A stretch of 5,259 nucleotides of DNA. It comes from Candidatus Altarchaeales archaeon. Its GTDB lineage: Archaea > Altiarchaeota > Altiarchaeia > IMC4 > SCGC-AAA252-I15. The position numbers were made by a program, and so were the translations under genes. Of the stretch, positions 1-5,259 are shown one piece after another; the stretch's first letter is position 1, and the number at the start of each line of letters is the position of its first letter. The stretch covers positions 1 to 5,259 of the forward strand of contig WJJK01000402.1 in the NCBI GenBank assembly GCA_014729705.1. The letters run 5' to 3'. Under the pieces are notes generated by a model that was given only the letters and a program-made list of their open reading frames with translations, did no database searches and was not told the DNA's origin.

Positions 1-599
1 AAGTAATAGGATGCGGGATAATACTTCTTAAACAATCTCCTCAAGGAGCCGTAGGTGTCTGCGTCAATTAAGTCCGTGTTGAAGGAGAATACGCCGGCGT
101 TGAATGCGGGTTCCCCAAATCCATATCCGGCTTCAAGAGCATCATAAATCCCTTGGTTTTCCGCGGTAGCCTTAAACTGTTGTCTCAGCGTGTGTGCGCC
201 ATCCACCACCGCCTTAAACCCGCAGCCTTCAAGTAGCCGGTCAATAGATGCGTTCACCAGCACGTCGTTGTCGAGGTAGACGATGTTACCCCATCTCCTG
301 AATTCAGGGGTGAACAACCTGAACTTGTTTAAAACGATTTCAAGGTGTGCGGGGGATGTGGGTTTAACGCTTTCCCGGTGGAGTTTTTTGAATTCCGCCT
401 CCCCAAATACATTATCCGAAAATTCCTTGACAAGGATGCCCCTGTCTTTGAACCACGCAAGCTTTTTTTCAGGTATGTTGTGGGCGATTAGCATGTAGTC
501 CCCCCGCCACCCCGCCTGCCAGTAAAGGCTGGAGAACAACGCCTTAGCTTGATCCACGTAGGCTTCATCTGAGAGGGTGACAACAAGGTTTTTCTTCAT
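1..599 (-). CDS. GT8-type glycosyltransferase, 3' end cut by window edge
   Basis: The reading frame is open from ATG at 599 to the left edge, giving 199 residues with no stop, so the C-terminus is missing. Residues 106-115 read IVYLDNDVLV. The Asp-Asn-Asp at 110-112 is a DXD motif that binds the metal and the nucleotide-sugar diphosphate. Residues 166-170 read FNAGV, the second hallmark of GT8 enzymes (LgtC and glycogenin-like fold). There is no signal peptide or membrane segment, so the protein is probably cytoplasmic and transfers a hexose from a nucleotide-sugar donor; the sugar and acceptor are unknown. It is the last visible gene of the minus-strand operon. Its ATG overlaps the upstream GT4 stop as ATGA (596-599), and a purine-rich Shine-Dalgarno lies 11 nt upstream. 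The family call is firm from the two motifs; the substrate is not inferable. A related GT-A family is the main alternative. Confidence 0.85.
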   Translation of the reverse strand, partial: MKKNLVVTLSDEAYVDQAKALFSSLYWQAGWRGDYMLIAHNIPEKKLAWFKDRGILVKEFSDNVFGEAEFKKLHRESVKPTSPAHLEIVLNKFRLFTPEFRRWGNIVYLDNDVLVNASIDRLLEGCGFKAVVDGAHTLRQQFKATAENQGIYDALEAGYGFGEPAFNAGVFSFNTDLIDADTYGSLRRLFKKYYPASYY

Positions 600-1660
600 A
601 GCAGCTGCAACTCCCCCCTCATTTTTTCTGTGAATACGTGGACGTCGAATTCCTCGGCTCGCCTCACACACTCACTCCTGTAGGCGGAGGTGTCCCCTAA
701 ATCCTCTACCGCCTCCCGGATTTTCCCGGGGCTCACATCATCTATCAACACGCCGGTCTCCCCGGATACCACAGTCTCCCGATACCCCCCCTCGTTGGGG
801 GCGATCACAGGCTTGCCTGAGGCCATCGCTTCAATGCAGGTTATGCCAAAATCTTCGTCTTCGGCTGTTGCAATCAAGCCTTTGCAGCGGGAGTATATAT
901 TTGTTAGTTTCTGTTTATCATAGACTGCTTCAATGAATTCAACGTTTGCCGGAGCCTTTTGCTCAAGTGCCCGCAGGTAGCCTTCCAGGTTTTCTGCTGC
1001 CCCCCCGACTACTACGAGTTTTTCTTTGGGCATTTTCCTGAAGGCTTCAAGCTGAAGCTCAATTCTCTTGTAGGGGTCTATGCGTGATACGGAAAGCCAG
1101 TAGTCTGCGTGAGGGCGGTAAAAATATTTTTTAGTCTCCAGAGGATAATAAATCAGCGTGGATTTACGCCCATAGGTTTTTCTTATCCTCTGTTGCACGT
1201 TCTTTGATGTTGCAATTATTTTATCCACCGCCTCCACCGCCTTCTTATCCAAAAGTATTTGGAATTCTTTGACCGCCTGCTTGGGTAGGTTCAAGGGACT
1301 GCAGGTGCGGTATCTTAGGTCGTATAAGCCTCTGAGGGGGCTGATGCAAAACCATAGATTCCGTTTATGGTTTGCTGCAGCGTGTATGCTGTATGAGCCT
1401 GCGTATATGTGTTTTTCGAATCCCTCAAGCTTTAGCCTATGAAATAGTAGTTGTGTTTGGATCTGTTTTAGGTGTTTGCTGCAGGAGACTGCGCCTATAG
1501 AGTTTATTTCAACGTCGCCGTATCCTAGTTGCTTGATCCGGGTTTTGTCCACGTTGGTTGTGTATATGGGGATGCTAAGTTGTTGGGCTAAGGTGAGCAG
1601 GCTTATTTCGGCTCCCCCCAACTCATCCATGTAGTCGTGGAGTATGGCGGTTTTTTTCAT
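596..1660 (-). CDS. GT4 family glycosyltransferase, downstream copy of a tandem pair
   Basis: A 354-residue GT-B-fold retaining glycosyltransferase resembling the WbaZ-like branch of GT4. The N-terminal acceptor domain begins with an AILHDY strand and a GGAE loop (15-18). The C-terminal donor domain has WLSVSRIDPYKR (188-199), the KEKLVVVGG strand (212-220) and the E-x7-E element (E269 and E277 in EDFGITCIEAMA), followed by SGKPVIAPNEGG. It is predicted to be cytoplasmic. I place the start at 1660, not at the ATG at 1726: the 22 extra residues would lie out of frame over the upstream gene's end, and residue 1 here aligns with that gene's start. The start overlaps the upstream stop as ATGA (1657-1660). 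Residue 106 is Ile (FCISPLR) where the paralogue has His (YVHSLIR). The last third is almost identical in DNA to the paralogue. Sugar specificity is unknown. Confidence 0.9.
   Translation of the reverse strand: MKKTAILHDYMDELGGAEISLLTLAQQLSIPIYTTNVDKTRIKQLGYGDVEINSIGAVSCSKHLKQIQTQLLFHRLKLEGFEKHIYAGSYSIHAAANHKRNLWFCISPLRGLYDLRYRTCSPLNLPKQAVKEFQILLDKKAVEAVDKIIATSKNVQQRIRKTYGRKSTLIYYPLETKKYFYRPHADYWLSVSRIDPYKRIELQLEAFRKMPKEKLVVVGGAAENLEGYLRALEQKAPANVEFIEAVYDKQKLTNIYSRCKGLIATAEDEDFGITCIEAMASGKPVIAPNEGGYRETVVSGETGVLIDDVSPGKIREAVEDLGDTSAYRSECVRRAEEFDVHVFTEKMRGELQLL
611..620 (-). promoter_or_regulatory. Shine-Dalgarno for the GT8 gene
   Basis: On the minus strand this reads GAGGGGGGAG and ends 11 nt before the ATG at 599. 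It is the clearest ribosome binding site in the window, and it lies inside the last codons of the upstream GT4 gene. It supports the start at 599 and suggests the GT8 gene can be initiated independently as well as by coupling through the ATGA overlap. Confidence 0.55.
644..829. repeat. 186-bp direct repeat, copy 1 (3' third of downstream GT4)
   Basis: This block matches 1699-1884 at a constant offset of 1055 bp with four mismatches (674, 691, 725 and 726 against 1729, 1746, 1780 and 1781), about 98% identity and no gaps. It encodes the end of the E-x7-E helix, the SGKPVIAPNEGG turn and the C-terminal helices. The four mismatches fall in three codons, giving Ser/Arg, Thr/Pro and Gly/Asp; no synonymous difference is present. 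Similarity continues more weakly towards the stop codon and drops sharply past 829. Confidence 0.95.
1020..1054. repeat. 35-bp identical block, copy 1
   Basis: Identical to 2078-2112 and in frame. It encodes QLEAFRKMPKEK plus neighbouring bases, the segment before the KLVVVGG strand of the donor domain. The offset is 1058 bp, because small indels separate it from the larger repeat. Confidence 0.9.
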
Positions 1661-2733
1661 GTTATCATCTGCCTGATTTTTTTGGTGAAAACCTGGGTGT
1701 CGAATTCCTCGGCTCGCCTCACACACTCCCTCCTGTAGGCGGAGGGGTCCCCTAAATCCTCTACCGCCTCCCGGATTTTATCGGGGCTCACATCATCTAT
1801 CAACACGCCGGTCTCCCCGGATACCACAGTCTCCCGATACCCCCCCTCGTTGGGGGCGATCACAGGCTTGCCTGAGGCCATCGCCTCCACCGCGTTTAAC
1901 CCGAAGTCCTCGTTTCTGCTTGTGGTTATCAATCCCCTGCAGGCCGCATATAGTTGCACCAGTTTTTTTTGGGGTATACTATGCACTATCTCGACGTTTG
2001 CGGGTTTTATCTTCTCAAGGTATCTATTGTAGGATCTAAAGTGCCTGGAGTCTTCAAAGCAACCTACTATAACAAGCTTTTCTTTGGGCATTTTCCTGAA
2101 GGCTTCAAGCTGCATCTGCACCCTCTTATGTGTTATAAGGCGGTTTACAGAAAGCCAGTAGTCTCCCGGCTTTTGATAGTGGAAGTCTTTCGTCTCAACT
2201 GGGGGGTATATGACTTGCGCCTCCCTTTTGAGGTATTTTTTCAGCCTGTTCCTCGTATTCTGGGAGTTGCAGGCTATTTTTTCCACGTGTTTCACGTGCT
2301 TCTTGTTTAAGCTGCGGTTGTATCTAACCCATAAGTCATATGGCAACCTGCCGTAGAAGGGTACCGTGTGTTTTCGGGTGTATTCATATAGGTCCCATAT
2401 CTCGCGGATCAACGAGTGAACGTACCATAGGTTGGGTTTATGTTTTAGGGCGGCTGAGACAGTCCAACACCCGTTTAGGATGATGAAATCATATTTATCC
2501 AAAACCTTCAGTCGGCTGTATCGGCTTAGGGTAAGCTGCTGCCTTAATGGGGGGTTTTCGGGAACCCAGCCTATTTCATGGGGTTCGACTTCAAAGCCCA
2601 TGTTAGATATGGCCTGTCTGTCGGCTTTTGGCGCGTATATGTCTGCATCCAACTGCTTTGCAAGGGTTAACCCGACTTTCTCTGCGCCCCCGATGTAGTC
2701 CAAAAAGTTTTGGAAGACAGCGATTTTCTCCAT
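1657..2733 (-). CDS. GT4 family glycosyltransferase, upstream copy of a tandem pair
   Basis: A 358-residue, full-length GT4 enzyme with GT-B fold and WbaZ-like features. The N-terminus AVFQNFLDYIGGAEKV carries the glycine loop (15-18). WYVHSLIREIWDL (103-115) matches the conserved His-containing stretch of this branch, which resembles YCHTPMRYxWD in WbaZ-like mannosyltransferases (from memory of the family). The donor domain contains WLSVNRLITHKR (193-204), KEKLVIVGC (217-225) and E-x7-E (E275 and E283). It has no membrane segment, so it should work on the cytoplasmic face on a lipid-linked or protein acceptor. The ATG at 2733 lies 8 bp after the stop of the membrane protein gene, and only a weak ribosome binding site precedes it, so translation may depend on re-initiation. 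The TGA overlaps the next GT4 start. A mannosyl-type transfer is possible but not demonstrable. Confidence 0.92.
   Translation of the reverse strand: MEKIAVFQNFLDYIGGAEKVGLTLAKQLDADIYAPKADRQAISNMGFEVEPHEIGWVPENPPLRQQLTLSRYSRLKVLDKYDFIILNGCWTVSAALKHKPNLWYVHSLIREIWDLYEYTRKHTVPFYGRLPYDLWVRYNRSLNKKHVKHVEKIACNSQNTRNRLKKYLKREAQVIYPPVETKDFHYQKPGDYWLSVNRLITHKRVQMQLEAFRKMPKEKLVIVGCFEDSRHFRSYNRYLEKIKPANVEIVHSIPQKKLVQLYAACRGLITTSRNEDFGLNAVEAMASGKPVIAPNEGGYRETVVSGETGVLIDDVSPDKIREAVEDLGDPSAYRRECVRRAEEFDTQVFTKKIRQMIT
1699..1884. repeat. 186-bp direct repeat, copy 2 (3' third of upstream GT4)
   Basis: Partner of the block at 644-829, in the same orientation and the same reading frame of the paralogous gene. 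Flanking codons of the two genes differ widely, so the tract boundaries are abrupt on the N-terminal side. Confidence 0.95.
2078..2112. repeat. 35-bp identical block, copy 2
   Basis: Partner of 1020-1054, in the upstream GT4 gene. Identity holds through third codon positions while the codons on both sides diverge. Confidence 0.9.
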
Positions 2734-2741
2734 CTCATTTA

Positions 2742-4505
2742 CTAATTTATTGAATAGTTTAATGAACTGTTGAGTTCATACACCCTCACGTCTCCGTTGT
2801 CGTAGGTCTTCTTAAGGGTTTCCCCGAAGAAATCCGTGTTTCCTAGGGGTTTCTGGGGTTGGTTGAGCATCAAAACGTATTCATCCCTCATCCTCCCGGT
2901 TAAGGCTACGTAGTCCACTGAGTAGGTGTTGAGTCTCTGTATGGCATCAAGAAACAGGCTCTGGTTTTCCCTGTAGAATAAGTCCAGCACCAGGGGGTTG
3001 TCTTCCCTTGCCCCCGTCACGTTATAGTATCCCTTAAGTATAAGCTGGTTTATGAAAAACTGGTCTGAAAACACCCGCCCCCTAAGGGATTGGCTTATCC
3101 ACTGGGCTGCCTGAACCTCTCCTACAGGCGTTTCAAAGAAAACTTTCTTGTCCTGCGCAACCTGAAGGGTGGTCAGTAGGATGAAGACAGCAGATAATAT
3201 GAAAAAGTTTTTATAGTGTTTTTTAGGTATCCTCGCGGCCATCAAGGCGTAGAAGGCGAAGTAGTCGAATACGCGGGCAGTCAGGTTCACGTGTATGAAG
3301 CCGTAGGAGACTAAGGCAACAGGTATGAGGCATAAAAACAGGTTCACATCCTGCTCAGTGAACCGCCCCCTCCAAAGCAGATGGATTAGGAAGGTTAAAC
3401 CCAGAAACAAGAAGTATAGGGCCTGCCACCTTATAGCAGACAAAAAAAGTATTTCAGGGTTTCGGTAGACTGTGTCTTGGTAGGTTCCCTGCGCTGCTTT
3501 TGCTTGGGTTAGGCTCATCACTGCTTTGTCTAGGGTGGTTTGGTCTTGTGCGGTGCCTAAGCTGTATTCCCACATATTCGATAGCAGATAAACGTGTAGT
3601 CCCACGATGAATGCGAGCGTAAGGTAGGCTCTGGTTTTTGGGTTTTCAGCTGTTTTTCTAAGGGAATAAAGGGGGTTTCGGCTTTGGTTCAGGTCCCTGA
3701 GATAAGTGGAGAGCGTGAACCCCAGGGAGGCTATTAACGTTATCATCGATGCGGTGTAGTAGGTGAAGTTCATGGCAACCGCATAAGGCAGTATTATCCA
3801 AATTATTTTGTTTTCCCTGCTTGTGTAGAGGAGGAAAAGGGGGAATAAAATCACGTAGGATAGGCTGTGGCCTGCAAGGGAGGTGGTTAGGTGGAATAAC
3901 TCTATGGGCCCCAGCGACATCAGGGCCACCCCCAAAAGAGCGTGTCTTCTGTCACGGTACTGCTTAAACACTATGTATATGAAGCCCAGGTAGGTGAGGG
4001 TGATAAGAAAGGTTGATGTTGCAGGGTGGGGTATCAGATGCCCGCTTATCAATTCTGAGGCCTCTAAACCTATGTATGGGCTCCTATCTGCTGCCATGCC
4101 GGTGTAGAACCCCAGGTCGGGTGCTTGCTTGCCTATGAACCGGTAGGCGTAGGCGTAGGCGTCTGAAGGTTTGTATATTGAATCCCAAAACCAAAGTCGA
4201 AATAAAGCCCCCAGAAAAGAAAACCCTAAAACGTATTTCAAATCATCTTCATAAAAAGTCTTAAAATCCACGCCCCGTTTGAGGTGCAGGAGGGCTGCGA
4301 CAATCAAGTTGAATCCCGCCAATAAAAGTGTTAGGTTTTCGGGTGTATTCAATCCCGCATAAATCAATGCCACACCCATTATCTGGGTGAGGGATACGGA
4401 CAAAAGCAGGCAGTAGACTATTCTTTTGATTATTTTCAGGCGGGGATAGATTAGGTGGGAGGTGAGGGCGCCTGTAAGCAAAAAAAGTATGAATCTTCCA
4501 ACCAT
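2742..4505 (-). CDS. Polytopic membrane protein, probable GT-C-type glycosyltransferase
   Basis: A 587-residue protein with about 12-13 hydrophobic segments, roughly 4-20, 28-51, 57-75, 90-107, 163-181, 189-209, 213-228, 234-266 (two passes), 292-309, 353-377, 387-424 (two passes) and 431-448. A soluble tail follows at about 455-587. After the fourth segment comes a long loop (108-162) with KPSDAYAYAY (112-121); Asp115 is a candidate for the acidic catalytic residue that GT-C enzymes carry in an early outward-facing loop. The tail, with QAAQWISQSLRGRVFSDQ and the ending DNGDVRVYEL, resembles tails of large membrane proteins in surface-polysaccharide loci. Such enzymes use polyprenyl-phosphate sugars. 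It is the first gene of the minus-strand operon; its ATG lacks a Shine-Dalgarno and faces a TATA-like element, suggesting a leaderless mRNA. A glycan polymerase is an alternative. The membrane protein call is firm; the enzyme class is moderate. Confidence 0.72.
   Translation of the reverse strand: MVGRFILFLLTGALTSHLIYPRLKIIKRIVYCLLLSVSLTQIMGVALIYAGLNTPENLTLLLAGFNLIVAALLHLKRGVDFKTFYEDDLKYVLGFSFLGALFRLWFWDSIYKPSDAYAYAYRFIGKQAPDLGFYTGMAADRSPYIGLEASELISGHLIPHPATSTFLITLTYLGFIYIVFKQYRDRRHALLGVALMSLGPIELFHLTTSLAGHSLSYVILFPLFLLYTSRENKIIWIILPYAVAMNFTYYTASMITLIASLGFTLSTYLRDLNQSRNPLYSLRKTAENPKTRAYLTLAFIVGLHVYLLSNMWEYSLGTAQDQTTLDKAVMSLTQAKAAQGTYQDTVYRNPEILFLSAIRWQALYFLFLGLTFLIHLLWRGRFTEQDVNLFLCLIPVALVSYGFIHVNLTARVFDYFAFYALMAARIPKKHYKNFFILSAVFILLTTLQVAQDKKVFFETPVGEVQAAQWISQSLRGRVFSDQFFINQLILKGYYNVTGAREDNPLVLDLFYRENQSLFLDAIQRLNTYSVDYVALTGRMRDEYVLMLNQPQKPLGNTDFFGETLKKTYDNGDVRVYELNSSLNYSIN
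4143..4160. repeat. Hexanucleotide tandem repeat (three units) in the membrane protein gene
   Basis: Three exact GTAGGC units on the plus strand, plus two bases of a fourth. On the coding strand they encode the alternating Ala-Tyr run (AYAYAY) directly after candidate catalytic Asp115. Unit gain or loss would add or remove Ala-Tyr pairs without shifting the frame. Confidence 0.85.
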
Positions 4506-4524
4506 TTAGCTGAAGTATAATCAA

Positions 4525-4544
4525 GCAGCTTAATATATAGCTGC
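4525..4544. promoter_or_regulatory. Inverted repeat around the TATA-like core, possible operator
   Basis: The arms GCAGCT (4525-4530) and AGCTGC (4539-4544) are perfect reverse complements separated by eight A/T bases that form most of the TATA-like core. A dimeric regulator bound here would occlude both divergent promoters. Each arm contains the self-complementary tetramer AGCT, so chance occurrence is possible. No regulator gene lies in the window. Confidence 0.4.
4530..4539. promoter_or_regulatory. Shared TATA-like element between divergent genes
   Basis: The sequence TTAATATATA is nearly symmetric and reads as a TATA-like box on both strands. Its centre lies about 26 nt before the plus-strand ATG at 4561 and about 30 nt before the minus-strand ATG at 4505. 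An archaeal TATA box centres about 26-27 nt before the transcription start, so both transcripts would begin at or within a few bases of their ATG. Neither ATG has a Shine-Dalgarno, which fits leaderless mRNAs. I see no convincing BRE on either side. Inferred from spacing only. Confidence 0.5.
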
Positions 4545-4560
4545 AAAAGAATTTATTGAC

Positions 4561-5259
4561 ATGTTTGTCTGGGGTAGTCTGCTTGGCGTCATACTGTTTT
4601 TCCCGCCCTTCCTCTATGCGCTTGGTTTTAAGGGTTTCAGGCAGAAAACCTTTGAGGTTCTGCTTGCGCTTGTTTTTTTCCATCTGAGTTTGGCTGTGGT
4701 TTCCCAGGCTTTGGGTTTGTTCAACTACGCCACAGTCCTGGCTTCGAATGTTTTGGTTGCTTGGGTTTCCCTGGCTAAAACCGATTGGGCGCAGACTAAA
4801 AGAAATATCCGGGCTATTAGGGTCGACTGGTTTCTGGTGGCAGCCTTAGTAATAATATCTGTTCAGCTTTGGCAGGTGCATCAAAGCTACACCGGCATAG
4901 TCACCACCGCCTTTGAACCCTACGTCTTTGTGGAAGACCTCAAATACCCTTACCCTTATTTCTCGGATGAATGGGTGTCTATAGCCTTCATAGATTACTG
5001 TATTGAGTCGGGGTCTCTTCCTTTTGTGAACCCGCTTTGGTATAACGAGTTTTTCATAAACTTTGAGTTTGCCTTCCACAGTCTTCTGTCTGAGTTGACG
5101 CTGTTTCTAGGCCTAAACCCCCTCACCCAGTATACGTTGCTTGGTTTTTTCTCAGCCCTACTTATATGCGTCTTAATTTATTTTTTGTTGAGGGAGTATG
5201 GGGTGGGTAGAGCCGCTTGTGCGGGCGCTTTGTTGCTTGTCCCCCATATTGTTTCAAGC
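4561..5259 (+). CDS. Polytopic membrane protein, probable GT-C-type glycosyltransferase, 3' end cut by window edge
   Basis: The frame is open from ATG 4561 to the right edge (233 residues, no stop). The same frame upstream is closed by TAA at 4531 and TAG at 4507, and no other good start lies between. Hydrophobic segments lie at about 2-20, 31-51, 54-72, 89-105, 166-185, 189-209 and 214-230. Between the fourth and fifth is a polar aromatic loop with YPYFSDEWVS (131-140); the Asp136-Glu137 pair fits the acidic D/E motif of GT-C enzymes in an outward-facing loop. The four-segment lead-in followed by an acidic loop matches the divergent membrane protein at 2742-4505, suggesting distant paralogues. 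No Shine-Dalgarno precedes the ATG, consistent with a leaderless transcript. It probably transfers a sugar from a polyprenyl-phosphate donor outside the membrane; the substrate is unknown. The missing C-terminus keeps the family call moderate. Confidence 0.7.
   Translation, partial: MFVWGSLLGVILFFPPFLYALGFKGFRQKTFEVLLALVFFHLSLAVVSQALGLFNYATVLASNVLVAWVSLAKTDWAQTKRNIRAIRVDWFLVAALVIISVQLWQVHQSYTGIVTTAFEPYVFVEDLKYPYPYFSDEWVSIAFIDYCIESGSLPFVNPLWYNEFFINFEFAFHSLLSELTLFLGLNPLTQYTLLGFFSALLICVLIYFLLREYGVGRAACAGALLLVPHIVSS

Noticed and set aside
785..801. C-run and G-run hairpin, possible terminator
   Set aside because: It lies inside the conserved PNEGG coding region, is present in both GT4 copies, and has no following T-run on either strand at a useful distance.
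1661..1726. N-terminal extension of the downstream GT4 to an ATG at 1726
   Set aside because: The extra 22 residues overlap the conserved end of the upstream GT4 in another frame, do not resemble GT4 starts, and the ATG at 1660 aligns exactly with the paralogue's first residue.
1850..2698. Plus-strand open frames antisense to the upstream GT4
   Set aside because: Shadows of a well-supported gene; translations show no domain, and similar shadows arise in both GT4 copies from the shared repeat.
4516..4521. Perfect bacterial -10 hexamer TATAAT on the plus strand
   Set aside because: There is no -35 match about 17 bp upstream and no Shine-Dalgarno before the ATG; the archaeal-type layout fits better. 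It stays as an alternative if the host is bacterial.
4556..4561. TTGACA, a bacterial -35 consensus
   Set aside because: It overlaps the start codon of the plus-strand gene and has no matching -10 in a sensible place, so it is a chance match.
4261..4683. 140-residue minus-strand open frame spanning the divergent promoter
   Set aside because: It overlaps the starts of both membrane protein genes, is antisense to one and out of frame with the other, and has low-complexity charged sequence with no recognisable domain.
4846..5079. 77-residue minus-strand open frame inside the right-hand membrane protein gene
   Set aside because: Antisense to a frame that is open for 233 codons with clear membrane segments; no ribosome binding site or domain.

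Overview
The window looks like part of an archaeal cell-surface or secreted glycan assembly locus. All five genes I can support are glycosyltransferases or glycosyltransferase-like membrane proteins. The archaeal assignment is an inference with about 60-65% confidence. It rests on an AT-rich TATA-like element about 26-30 nt from two divergent ATG codons, on those two genes having no Shine-Dalgarno (suggesting leaderless mRNAs), and on frequent ATA and AGG/AGA codons. No ribosomal or other lineage marker is present.

Layout: a compact minus-strand operon runs from position 4505 to the left edge. In transcription order it encodes a 587-residue multi-pass membrane protein (2742-4505, GT-C-like), a GT4 glycosyltransferase of 358 residues (1657-2733), a second GT4 of 354 residues (596-1660), and a GT8-type glycosyltransferase whose 3' end runs off the window (1-599). 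The last three genes are chained by two 4-bp ATGA stop/start overlaps. A 55-bp intergenic region separates the operon from a plus-strand gene (4561 to the right edge), which encodes the N-terminal part of a second GT-C-like membrane protein. No stretch over 100 bases lacks a gene, and I see no RNA gene, mobile element, CRISPR array or clear terminator.

Likely joint role (inference): the two GT4 enzymes and the GT8 enzyme add sugars from nucleotide-sugar donors on the cytoplasmic face. The two membrane proteins would act on lipid-linked sugars or glycans at the outer face. The acceptor and the sugars cannot be read from sequence.

The most unusual feature is the tandem GT4 pair. Their 3' ends share a 186-bp tract with only four mismatches, all in three amino-acid-changing codons and none synonymous, while their N-terminal halves are strongly diverged. 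This points to recent gene conversion or segmental exchange over the donor-sugar half of the enzyme. The downstream copy also has Ile where its partner has the His expected in the GT4 active-site region. The shared divergent promoter, with a 6-bp inverted repeat around one TATA-like core, is the other point of interest. I found no clearly new biological system here.
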